Of a stretch of 64,000 nucleotides of DNA, positions 50,702 through 59,006 are shown piece by piece. Both the position numbers and the translations under genes were made by a program. Origin of the DNA: JBKBKN01 sp046294625 (GTDB taxonomy: Bacteria > Bacteroidota > Bacteroidia > M30B66); NCBI GenBank assembly GCA_046294625.1, contig JBKBKN010000008.1:67290-131289 (forward strand), in the 5' to 3' direction. Positions within the stretch are counted from its first letter, which is position 1. Each line of letters starts with the position of its first letter. The notes beneath the pieces were generated by a model. It was not told the DNA's origin. It did not search any database and was given only the letters and a program-made list of their open reading frames with translations.

Positions 50702-53700
50702 ATGCGAAATCTTATTTTTACCCTGCTTTTTTCGATTATTTCTTTCGGATTGTTTGCTCAAGGAACTTTTCCTTCCAATGGCGCCGTTGATGAGCGCAAT
50801 ACGCTCTTTGCCATCATCAACGCGGTGGTTCATCCTGAAGCGGGCAAGGAAATTCGCAATGGAAAAATACTTTTTCAGGATGGAAAAATTCTGGAAATGG
50901 GTGCCAATATCACGATACCCTTGCAGGCTTATATCATAGATGCCGGTGGCAGACACATTTACCCGGCTTTTGTGGAATTATACAGCGACTATGGGGTTGA
51001 AGTGGGGAAGAAGAGCCCACCATCGCGCATGCCGCAATATGAGCGCAAAGAAGCAGGTCCATTAGCCTGGAATGCCGCCATCACTCCCGAAGTGGACGCA
51101 GTGATGCGCTTTAAAACCGATGCTTCAAAAGCTGATGCCATGCGCAAAGCCGGTTTTGCTGTTGTGCTCACGCATTTGAATGATGGCATCGCAAGGGGTA
51201 CCGGTCCGTTGGTGCATTTGGCCGATGAAAAAGAGAATGATGTGGTGATCAATTCGCGAGCAGCAAGTTTTTTTTCATTCAACAAAGGAACATCGCCCAT
51301 GCAGTACCCTTCTTCCTTAATGGGAAGCATCGCACTGCTTCGTCAAACATGGTATGATGCACAATGGTATCAATCGCTAACCGAAAAAAAGGAGCTCAAT
51401 CTTTCACTTGAGGCCTTTCATAAAAATTTACCCTTGTTAAAGCTTTTCGAAGCCCAGGATGAACATGATGTGCTCCGCATTCATCAGATAGGACGGGAAT
51501 TTGATGCAAATTTCATCGTTAAGGCAAGCGGGCGGGAATATCGTCGGATCAACGAAATCAAAGCAACAGGTCAGCCATTGTTGATTCCTTTAAATTTTCA
51601 GGAGCCCTACGATTTGAGCGATTTTTACACCACTCATCAAATAAGCCTGGAAGATTTGCGCCATTGGGAAACATCGCCTTACAATCCATCTTTGTTGCAT
51701 CAGGCAGGTATTCGTTTTACTTTCACTATGCATGGATTGAAAAAGCCATCGGACTTTTATCCTGCATTGAAAAAAGCGGTTGAATTTGGTCTTCCAGCTC
51801 AAACAGCCTTAGATGCGATCACACGTATTCCATCTCAGATTATTGGAATAGACAAAGATTTCGGCTCATTAGGCAAAGGGAAAACGGCCAGTTTTTTAAT
51901 CACAAACGACACCTTATTTGCTGAAAACTTTTCTGTTGCTGAAAACTGGGTAAATGGTAAGCGTTATGCATACGAAGACATCAGCTTACCGAACCTTTCC
52001 GGCAAATATCAGCTCAAAGTAGCGTCAATGTCGGATATGGAATTACATATCACACAATCACCAAAAGGCTTGGAAGGATTCATCAAAGCCGATACATCAA
52101 AGGTGAAAATCAAATTGAACAGAAAAGACTGGCAAGTGTCCTTCTCTGCCAAATCAGACAAATTGAAGCTCAAAGATGAGGCTCGATTTGGTGGAAATGT
52201 TTCACTTGAAAACGGAAAAATTAGCATGAGCGGAACAGCCATACAGGGTGATCGAACTTTAGCCTGGACAGCCGCTTATATTGGCGAAGCTGAACCTGCG
52301 AAAAGCAAGAAAGACTCAGCCAAGGTGGCCGAGAAACCTGAAATACGGATTACTTATCCTAACAATGCTTATGGATGGGAGCAAATGCCGGAAGCGAAAA
52401 ACTACTTGATTAAAAACGTAACGCTTTGGACGAGTGAAGATGCCGGCAGACTGGACAATCAGGATGTTTTGTTGTCTAGCGGAAAGATTGTCGCTTATGG
52501 AAAAATCACTGATCCTGCAAAATTGGCAAAAGGATCCATCGAGACCATAGATGGCACAGGCAAACACCTAACACCCGGCATTATTGATGAACATTCGCAT
52601 ATTGCTATATCGCGAGGGGTGAATGAAGGTGGCCAAACCAATACGGCCGAAGTGCGCATTGGCGATGTCGTTTTTCCGGACGACATTAATATCTATAGAC
52701 AACTTTCCGGAGGGGTTACTTCAGCACAATTGTTGCATGGTTCGGCCAATTCGATCGGTGGGCAATCGGCTATTGTAAAGCTTAGATGGGGTTTTACTGC
52801 CGAAGCGATGAAAAACACCAAAGCGCCGGGTCACATAAAATTTGCTTTGGGAGAGAATGTGAAGCAAAGCAATTGGGGAGATGTGTTTACAGAACGTTTT
52901 CCACAAACACGCATGGGTGTAGAGCAGGTGTTTATGGATGCTTTTCTCCGTGCCAAGGAATATGAAAAAGAGTGGGACAAATGGAACAAGACCAAATACA
53001 AAAGAGGCCTTGTTGCACCCCGTCGCGACCTGGAATTGGATGCCTTGGTAGAAATCATGCAGGAAAAGCGTTTTATCACCTGTCACAGCTATGTGCAGTC
53101 GGAAATCAATATGCTGATGCATGTAGCCGATTCTTTAGGCTTCAAGGTAAACACCTTTACGCATATATTAGAGGGCTATAAATTGGCCGATAAAATGGCA
53201 AAACACGGTGCAGCAGGTTCAACCTTCTCTGATTGGTGGGCCTATAAAATGGAGGTGAATGATGCCATTCCTTACAACGCAGCTATTATGACCAAAATGA
53301 AGGTAAACACATCCATCAATAGCGATGATGCCGAAATGGGGCGCAGGCTCAATCAGGAAGCTGCAAAGGCGATCCGATATGGTAGCATCAGCGAAGAGGA
53401 AGCGCTACAGCTTGTTACCATCAATCCGGCCAAAATGCTTAAGATAGACGGCCACACGGGAAGTATTAAAGTGGGTAAAGATGCAGATGTGGTGCTGTGG
53501 AACGATAATCCTCTTTCTATATATGCAATCGTTGAAAAAACTTGGGTTGACGGCATATTGCTCTTCGACAGACAACAGCAAGAGGCACTAATGGAGTCGG
53601 CTGCAAAGGAAAAGCAAGCCATAATTCAGCGCATGTCAAGCGAAGCTTTAAAAGGGGCTGCCACGGTGAAATATCAACTCAAACGTCCACGCCACTATCA

Positions 53701-53752
53701 TTGTGAAGACTTAGGAGATCATGAGTTTGAAGAAGAGCATGAACATGATTAG
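50702..53752 (+). CDS. Secreted two-domain amidohydrolase
   Basis: From the ATG at 50702 the product has 1016 residues and a clean signal peptide (MRNLIFTLLFSIISFGLFAQ). Two amidohydrolase units are fused. The first (about residues 25-420) lacks metal ligands: PAFVELYSDYG replaces PGxIDxHxH. The second (about 565-985) is complete: IIDEHSHIA with His631 and His633, then TCHSYVQSE, FTHILEGY and SDDAEMGRR for the other ligands. Only the second unit should be catalytic; substrates could be imides, dipeptides or cyclic amides. The C-terminus is His-rich (HYHCEDLGDHEFEEEHEHD in part), perhaps metal-binding. The inactive unit resembles the separate protein at 13206. Confidence 0.88.
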   Translation: MRNLIFTLLFSIISFGLFAQGTFPSNGAVDERNTLFAIINAVVHPEAGKEIRNGKILFQDGKILEMGANITIPLQAYIIDAGGRHIYPAFVELYSDYGVEVGKKSPPSRMPQYERKEAGPLAWNAAITPEVDAVMRFKTDASKADAMRKAGFAVVLTHLNDGIARGTGPLVHLADEKENDVVINSRAASFFSFNKGTSPMQYPSSLMGSIALLRQTWYDAQWYQSLTEKKELNLSLEAFHKNLPLLKLFEAQDEHDVLRIHQIGREFDANFIVKASGREYRRINEIKATGQPLLIPLNFQEPYDLSDFYTTHQISLEDLRHWETSPYNPSLLHQAGIRFTFTMHGLKKPSDFYPALKKAVEFGLPAQTALDAITRIPSQIIGIDKDFGSLGKGKTASFLITNDTLFAENFSVAENWVNGKRYAYEDISLPNLSGKYQLKVASMSDMELHITQSPKGLEGFIKADTSKVKIKLNRKDWQVSFSAKSDKLKLKDEARFGGNVSLENGKISMSGTAIQGDRTLAWTAAYIGEAEPAKSKKDSAKVAEKPEIRITYPNNAYGWEQMPEAKNYLIKNVTLWTSEDAGRLDNQDVLLSSGKIVAYGKITDPAKLAKGSIETIDGTGKHLTPGIIDEHSHIAISRGVNEGGQTNTAEVRIGDVVFPDDINIYRQLSGGVTSAQLLHGSANSIGGQSAIVKLRWGFTAEAMKNTKAPGHIKFALGENVKQSNWGDVFTERFPQTRMGVEQVFMDAFLRAKEYEKEWDKWNKTKYKRGLVAPRRDLELDALVEIMQEKRFITCHSYVQSEINMLMHVADSLGFKVNTFTHILEGYKLADKMAKHGAAGSTFSDWWAYKMEVNDAIPYNAAIMTKMKVNTSINSDDAEMGRRLNQEAAKAIRYGSISEEEALQLVTINPAKMLKIDGHTGSIKVGKDADVVLWNDNPLSIYAIVEKTWVDGILLFDRQQQEALMESAAKEKQAIIQRMSSEALKGAATVKYQLKRPRHYHCEDLGDHEFEEEHEHD

Positions 53753-53755
53753 GCA

Positions 53756-54943
53756 TTAAATATCCTGCGAGAAGATCAAGTCGTCTTCTTCAATCACTTC
53801 GCCATCGCTGATGAGTACAGCTCGCTCAATAAATGCTTTTAACTCCCGGATATTTCCCGACCAAGGATGCTTCATCATGGCTTTCAGGGCATCGGATGAG
53901 AAGGTTTTTTGCGGAATCTGATTCTGATCGCAGAAGTCGCGCAGCAGGTGACGGGTAATCAGCAGAAGGTCGTTGCCTCTTTCGCGCAGCGGAGGTAAAT
54001 GAATCAAAAAGCCTTGCAAACGATAATAAAGGTCTTCGCGCATCTTATTGTCTTTTACCCTTTGAGCGAGATTCTTGTTGGTGGCGGCTATCACGCGTAC
54101 ATTGAGCGGAATTTCCTTATTGCTCCCCAGTCGGGTTATTTTACTTTCTTGCAATACTCGCAGTAGTTTGGTTTGGAGGTTTATGTCCATTTCGCCGATT
54201 TCATCCAGAAAAATGGTTCCTTCATGCGCTTCTTCAAATTTGCCGATTCTGCGGCTGTCAGCACCTGTAAAAGCGCCGCGTTCGTGACCAAAAAGCTCGC
54301 TTTCTATCAGATCTTCCGGAATCGCTGCCACATTCACGGCTACGAAAGGTTTGTTTTTGCGGTTAGAATTGTAGTGTATGGCCGATGCCACAAGTTCTTT
54401 ACCAGTGCCGCTTTCGCCGGTAATCAAGGCGAGCATATTGGTTTTCTCCACTTTTTGAATCAGACGCAACACCTTAAGAATGGCTGAGCTTTCTCCTATG
54501 ATGCGGTTGTAGCGGTGTCGGTCAATGATTTGTTCACGCAGCACATCCACTTCCTTGCGAAGATTGGCATGTTTGCTGAGTTCATTCACCGCCTGTTCTA
54601 GTTCGGTCATTGCAGCGTCGTTTTTGATGATATAGCGGCCCACACCATTGCTGTAGGCTTCTACCACCACTTCCACGGTTTCCTGCCCCGAAAGGAAAAT
54701 GGTTTGTATGCTGTCGTTATAATTTTTGATTTTTTTCAGCAGATCCACGCCATTAAAGCCCGGCAGGTTATAATCCAAAACCACAATGTCCGGATTCTTA
54801 TACAGGTTATTAAGAAAGTCTTCGCCGTTACTGAAGAGCGTCACTTCGTTTTTGTCGTCTGTTTCCAGCTTTTGCTTGATCAGCTCAGCAAACATCAGGT
54901 TGTCTTCTACTACAAAAATGGTGGTAAGGTATTTTGAACTCAT
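53756..54943 (-). CDS. Sigma-54-dependent response regulator without DNA-binding domain
   Basis: The 395-residue protein has an N-terminal receiver (residues 5-120, phospho-acceptor Asp57 in VVLDYNLPG), a linker, then an AAA+ activator domain with Walker A GESGTGKE (176-183), the sigma-54 contact loop GAFTGA (223-228) and Walker B FLDEIG (245-250). It ends about residue 395 at EEDDLIFSQDI, just after the AAA+ domain, with no Fis-type helix-turn-helix. It should activate sigma-54 promoters from solution or be recruited by a partner. No histidine kinase gene is adjacent. It is convergent with the amidohydrolase, 3 bp away. Confidence 0.92.
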   Translation of the reverse strand: MSSKYLTTIFVVEDNLMFAELIKQKLETDDKNEVTLFSNGEDFLNNLYKNPDIVVLDYNLPGFNGVDLLKKIKNYNDSIQTIFLSGQETVEVVVEAYSNGVGRYIIKNDAAMTELEQAVNELSKHANLRKEVDVLREQIIDRHRYNRIIGESSAILKVLRLIQKVEKTNMLALITGESGTGKELVASAIHYNSNRKNKPFVAVNVAAIPEDLIESELFGHERGAFTGADSRRIGKFEEAHEGTIFLDEIGEMDINLQTKLLRVLQESKITRLGSNKEIPLNVRVIAATNKNLAQRVKDNKMREDLYYRLQGFLIHLPPLRERGNDLLLITRHLLRDFCDQNQIPQKTFSSDALKAMMKHPWSGNIRELKAFIERAVLISDGEVIEEDDLIFSQDI

Positions 54944-55025
54944 GCAATTGGTATTTTTAACAAACTTATTTCAGATTCTCTGCTTTAAAGTGCATTTATG
55001 AAATGCTTATCAAACAGTGCCTGTT

Positions 55026-55069
55026 AAAAACGATGCAGCCACAGGATAGTTACATCGCTGTGGCTGCAT
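55026..55069 (-). terminator. Terminator after tpx
   Basis: ATGCAGCCACAG (55033-55044) pairs perfectly with CTGTGGCTGCAT (55058-55069) over 12 bp. On the minus strand the stem is followed by CGTTTTTAA. Confidence 0.85.
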
Positions 55070-55112
55070 TTATGCTTAAAACCTTACATAAGCCCTTTGC
55101 TTACCCGTGTGC

Positions 55113-55628
55113 TTAAATAAGCGCCTTTACTGCTTCTATTACTTTTTCATAATCAGGCTCCTGCGTGATTTCAGGTACGAGTTCCGTATAAGTGATGTTG
55201 TGTTCCTTGTCGATCACGAAAACAGCTCTTGCAAGAAGTCCTTTCAATGGGCCATCGATCATTTCAGCATTGTATTCCTGTGCGAAATCATTGTAACGAA
55301 AATCAGAACCACTCAGCACATTGCTGATTCCTTCTGTCTCGCAAAATCGTTTCATGGCGAATGGAAGGTCTTTTGAAATAACAATTCCAACTACTTGTTC
55401 CATTCCGGCAAGTTTTTCGTTGAATTTTCTGGTTTCCATCTGGCAAACGCCTGTGTCGAGACTTGGAACCGCAATTACTACCTTCACTTTATCGTCGTAA
55501 TCGTAAAGACTACTTTCGGAAAGGTCAGTTTTTACAAATGTGAAATCGTATGCTTTCTTGCCTGCTTCCGGAATTTTGTTGAGCAGGTTCACCGGGTTTC
55601 CTTTGAAGTTTGTGCTGTTGAGACTCAT
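55113..55628 (-). CDS. tpx: Thiol peroxidase (Tpx-type peroxiredoxin)
   Basis: The 171-residue enzyme reduces hydroperoxides using thioredoxin. The Tpx pattern is clear: peroxidatic Cys62 in VPSLDTGVCQ and resolving Cys96 in KRFCETEG, with RKFNEKLA following the first site. The usual Pro after Thr in the active site (DTPVC) is replaced by Gly (DTGVC), which is a mild variation. It has its own promoter and a strong terminator, so it is monocistronic. Confidence 0.93.
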   Translation of the reverse strand: MSLNSTNFKGNPVNLLNKIPEAGKKAYDFTFVKTDLSESSLYDYDDKVKVVIAVPSLDTGVCQMETRKFNEKLAGMEQVVGIVISKDLPFAMKRFCETEGISNVLSGSDFRYNDFAQEYNAEMIDGPLKGLLARAVFVIDKEHNITYTELVPEITQEPDYEKVIEAVKALI

Positions 55629-55676
55629 AAAATATTTTTTTCAAACCTAATCAAATTTGTGTTTTGAAGCTTTAGA

Positions 55677-55684
55677 CAAATATA
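55677..55684 (-). promoter_or_regulatory. -7 element of the tpx promoter
   Basis: TATATTTG on the minus strand fits TAnnTTTG and lies 48 bp before the tpx ATG. Confidence 0.5.
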
Positions 55685-55878
55685 TCTTTATCAAACTTTA
55701 ACCCCGTTTTTTATTCTTGTATCTGATCAATAGCTTAAGTTGGGGCTTGTTGGCTTATAATTATATGATTGTCCGTCTTTTTACTTAGTTGCCTTCGGCG
55801 ATTTACTTTCTTGTTTTTTAAACGTTAAGGAATGAAGATTAGTGAAGATTCAAATCATCTCTTATTTTGTTAATATAA

Positions 55879-57039
55879 TCACACCTTATCCAATGCCTGC
55901 AAAAGATCCTGCAGAAGCATTTCGCTGTCTTCCAGTCCAATGTATATGCGGACGAGGTTCCAAGGCAAATGCGGATTGTCGTAGCTCGGTGTGGTCTGCA
56001 GCGCGCAAACCGGGAATGCCAGGGATTCGTAACCGCCCCATGAACAAGCCAGTAGGAAATGCTGCAAAGCATCACAAAAGCGTTCCACCCCTTGGGCATT
56101 ATCAGCTTTTATGCAAACAGAAAACATGCCCGAGCCTGATTTCATCTGTTTTTGAGCCAAGGTAAACTGCGGATGTGAGACATGGTAAGGATAAATCATC
56201 CGTTCAATCTTAGGATGTGCAGCAAGTCTCTCGACAATTTTTTGTGTGCTTTCCACGCTTTGTTTCATCCTTACTTCCAGCGTGCGTAAGCCCCTGATCA
56301 GCAACCAAGCATCATGCGGGGCAAGCACCGGGCCGAGGGTCATCCAGTCTTCGGCCATCATCTTCCGTATCATGGCATGACTGCCGCAAATCACCCCGGC
56401 TACCACATCGCTATGTCCGTTCAGGTATTTGGTGGCAGAATGAACAATCAGGTCCACCCCCAATTCAGCAGGTTTTTGCAGGAGGGGAGAGCTGTAGCTG
56501 TTGTCAATAATGGTGATGATGTTTTTTTCCTTTGCTAAAGCACAAACAGCCTCAATGTCCTGCAGTTCAAAAGTCATGCTGTTGGGACTTTCAAGAAAAA
56601 TCATCTTGGTTTCGGGTCTTATAGCTTCTCGAAAATGTTCAATTTCCCGACCATCGATAAAGGATGTGCTAACTCCATATCTCGAGAGCAAATGTTGCAG
56701 GAGTTTATAGGTCCAGCTGTAGGGCTTCTGCACACACACCACATGGTCTCCTGCTTTTAGCTGTGAGATCACTGCCACCGCCACAGCTGCAGATCCACTA
56801 CCGCAAATCAGCGCATCTTCGGTGCTTTCGAGTGCAGCTATCTTTTTTCGAAGAATAGCCACAGTAGGATTATAGCCTCGCGAATAGAAGGGTGTGTCAA
56901 ACTCTTTCTGCAGGCAGCTGCGCATGGCCGCCACAGTTGAGTAGGAAAAGTTGGAACTCGCCATGATGGGCGGGCTCACCGCATTGAAATAATGCTCGCG
57001 CTCTTCTCCAAGCTGATTGATGATTTCACTGATGTTCAT
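55879..57039 (-). CDS. PLP-dependent trans-sulfuration enzyme (Cys/Met metabolism family)
   Basis: The 386-residue enzyme belongs to the cystathionine gamma-synthase / beta-lyase / methionine gamma-lyase family. Lys204 in VHSATKYLNGHSD forms the PLP Schiff base, and IIDNSYSSPLLQKP supplies the PLP Asp. FYSRGYNPTV and the cofactor phosphate loop GSGSAAVAVAV are also typical. Exact chemistry cannot be fixed; SSPLLQKP and the tail leave synthase and lyase both possible. No met or cys gene is adjacent. The gene is isolated between tpx and a noncoding repeat region. Confidence 0.88.
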   Translation of the reverse strand: MNISEIINQLGEEREHYFNAVSPPIMASSNFSYSTVAAMRSCLQKEFDTPFYSRGYNPTVAILRKKIAALESTEDALICGSGSAAVAVAVISQLKAGDHVVCVQKPYSWTYKLLQHLLSRYGVSTSFIDGREIEHFREAIRPETKMIFLESPNSMTFELQDIEAVCALAKEKNIITIIDNSYSSPLLQKPAELGVDLIVHSATKYLNGHSDVVAGVICGSHAMIRKMMAEDWMTLGPVLAPHDAWLLIRGLRTLEVRMKQSVESTQKIVERLAAHPKIERMIYPYHVSHPQFTLAQKQMKSGSGMFSVCIKADNAQGVERFCDALQHFLLACSWGGYESLAFPVCALQTTPSYDNPHLPWNLVRIYIGLEDSEMLLQDLLQALDKV

Positions 57040-57201
57040 GGATAATGCTAACCTGGCTTTAAATGTATTCCAGCAAAGCTAATCACAAAGCCATCATTTC
57101 ACGACATGGGGCAAAGGGTAATTTATGGAGTGTGGGGAAAGTATAGCGATTTGTTTGGTTAAGAAAGATTTTGTGCTGTCATTTTAACTTCATCCCCTGA
57201 C

Positions 57202-57221
57202 CCCTCTCCGGGTGGAGAGGG
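57202..57221. repeat. GC-rich hairpin of a dispersed repeat family
   Basis: CCCTCTCC and GGAGAGGG flank a GGGT loop. Related strings occur at 19247-19498, 62563-63188 and 63175-63219. Confidence 0.6.
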
Positions 57222-57293
57222 TGGTACATTAGCACCTCAAATGAACTTTTGAGCATGATATTCAAACAGTGTCTTTCTTATGCACATCAACTT

Positions 57294-57443
57294 TCATCCC
57301 CTTATCCATTTCTTCGTATTTACTCTTTTTCCGTCTTTTAGCAAGTGGATGAGATACATGCCTGACGTCCATTGCATGGTTTCGATTTGATAGATGCCGT
57401 GGGGTTTGTGCAATCCAATTGCTGTGCTTATTTCTGCAAAATG
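57294..57443 (-). pseudogene. Fragment of a T9SS C-terminal sorting domain
   Basis: The minus strand encodes about 48 residues with HGIYQIETMQWTSGMYLIHL and LLKDGKRVNTKKWIRG before a stop at 57294. This is the final part of a T9SS type A domain (GxYxI...L.SGxYxIHL..dGk.v.tKKWik). An in-frame stop lies just upstream and no exported protein is attached, so this is the stranded end of a lost gene. The surrounding 57040-57990 region has no intact gene. Confidence 0.7.
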
Positions 57444-57706
57444 TTAAAATTTATTCTGCTATTGAATTTATGTTCAAATTTATGGATTGTCTTTTAAGTC
57501 GCCTATTACAATTAGGGTAGATTCACCCAATATTTTTAATTGCCATTTAATCAAGCGATTAAAATTGTTAAATTCCGATTGGATATGCGGAATGATAGCC
57601 CTTGAGTTTAAATTCAGATTATACATTAGATAAATCTCTAATGCATAAACCACGAAGGACATCAATCCATTAGTATGATTTTTCAAATCACCTTAATGGT
57701 GATTTT

Positions 57707-57770
57707 CTATGTAGGGCTTAAGCCCTAATATTTCAATTAGTTCGGCTCACATTTCGCTTCCTATTACATA
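57707..57770. repeat. REP-like repeat, copy A
   Basis: It contains the palindrome GGGCTTAAGCCC followed by TTAGTTCGGCTCAC and CTTCCTATTA. It aligns over about 60 bp with copy B at 57881. Confidence 0.6.
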
Positions 57771-57880
57771 AGTCGGCTTAAAAAATGTCCGAGTGTTCTG
57801 CGACTATGAGAATAGACGATAAGGCTAAAGTGAGTTTATGCCACCTTTGATAAACCCAAGGATTGGAATGGAAACCATGA

Positions 57881-57943
57881 CTACATCGGGGTAACCCCAA
57901 CTAAATCAAATAGTTCGGCTCATGCTTCACCTCCTATTGATCA
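57881..57943. repeat. REP-like repeat, copy B
   Basis: It contains CGGGGTAACCCC followed by ATAGTTCGGCTCAT and CACCTCCTATTGA, parallel to copy A in order and spacing. The palindrome differs in sequence but keeps its pairing. Confidence 0.6.
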
Positions 57944-57998
57944 AATTTTGCCTGAAGGAGTTAAAAGGGGTATGTGTTGTAGCGCGGCCCTGATGTTG

Positions 57999-58610
57999 TT
58001 AAGCCTTCTCGCTGATTTCCTTAAAGAAATGTTTCTGATAAATGAGCAGGATGCCAATGCCCACGGAGATGGCGGCATCGGCAATATTAAACACCGGACT
58101 GAAGAAGGTGAAATCTTCTCCACCCCAAAAGGGAAACCAAGATGGAAATCTGGATTCGATAATCGGGAAATAAAACATATCCACTACCCGCCCTTGTAGC
58201 AGAGGTGCATATCCACCTTCGGCAGGAAAGAGCGTGGCCACCTGATTGAAGCTATCGCTGAAAATCACACCATAGAACACAGAGTCGATGATATTGCCCA
58301 AGGCTCCGGCAAAAATCAGCGACAAACTGTAAATCACACCCTTGTGCACATTGCCTTTTTTCACTAGTTTGATGAGGTAATACATCAGAAAACAAACGGC
58401 AATGATGCGGAAAATGCTGAGGAAATATTTGCCATATACTCCGGCAAATTCAAAACCGAAGGCCATGCCATTGTTTTCCACAAAAGAGATATAAAACCAG
58501 TCGCCTCCCATGGAGAAAGACTCTCCGAGCATCATCGTGGTTTTAATATAAATCTTCAAGGCCTGATCTGCAAGCAGAATGGCAGCGATAAGCAATAGGG
58601 GATAGCGCAA
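57999..58610 (-). CDS. lspA: Lipoprotein signal peptidase (signal peptidase II)
   Basis: The 203-residue inner-membrane aspartyl protease cuts lipoprotein signal peptides after lipidation. It has four membrane helices. The catalytic Asp residues are in GALGNIIDSVFYG and SPVFNIADAAIS. A long loop between them (about residues 120-155) is usual in Bacteroidota. It lies 15 bp after the TraR/DksA-like gene and is the last gene of the ileS operon; the ileS-lspA pairing is also common in other phyla. Confidence 0.94.
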   Translation of the reverse strand: MRYPLLLIAAILLADQALKIYIKTTMMLGESFSMGGDWFYISFVENNGMAFGFEFAGVYGKYFLSIFRIIAVCFLMYYLIKLVKKGNVHKGVIYSLSLIFAGALGNIIDSVFYGVIFSDSFNQVATLFPAEGGYAPLLQGRVVDMFYFPIIESRFPSWFPFWGGEDFTFFSPVFNIADAAISVGIGILLIYQKHFFKEISEKA

Positions 58611-58625
58611 GTTCAGCTCTCCTGA

Positions 58626-59006
58626 TTATTGTTGGTTCTTAGCTTCGATACTCAATGTGGCATGCGGCACCACGCGCAATCTCTCCTTAGGAATGAGCTT
58701 GCCGGTTACACGGCAGATGCCATAGGTATTGTTTTGAATGCGAATCAATGCTGCTTCGAGGTTTTCAATAAACTTTTTCTGACGCGCTGCCAATTGTCCG
58801 GTTTCTTCCTTCGACAATACATCGCTGCCCTCTTCCAAAAGCTTAAATGTAGGCGAAGTGTCGTCGGTGCCGTGATCGTCTTTATTAGAAAAAGCATTTT
58901 TTAGCAGTTCATAATCTTTTTTAGCTTCTTCCAGTTTGCGTTCAATAATTTCTTTGAACTCTTGCAATTCCTCGGCTGAATATCTTGTTTTTTCTGTTTG
59001 GCTCAT
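58626..59006 (-). CDS. TraR/DksA family protein with reduced zinc finger
   Basis: The 126-residue protein has an N-terminal coiled-coil hairpin (about residues 8-85) and a short C-terminal segment ALIRIQNNTYGICRVTGKLI followed by PKERLRVVPHATLS. This is the DksA/TraR C-terminal pattern, but only one of the four zinc Cys residues is kept, as is usual for the Bacteroidota group between ileS and lspA. DksA proteins act in the RNA polymerase secondary channel; whether this one does is not known. It overlaps ileS by ATGA. Confidence 0.88.
   Translation of the reverse strand: MSQTEKTRYSAEELQEFKEIIERKLEEAKKDYELLKNAFSNKDDHGTDDTSPTFKLLEEGSDVLSKEETGQLAARQKKFIENLEAALIRIQNNTYGICRVTGKLIPKERLRVVPHATLSIEAKNQQ

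Noticed and set aside
57480..57686. Open frame of 68 codons on the minus strand in the repeat-rich gap
   Set aside because: It has no recognisable motif, no promoter element near its start, and lies among decayed sequence and repeats.
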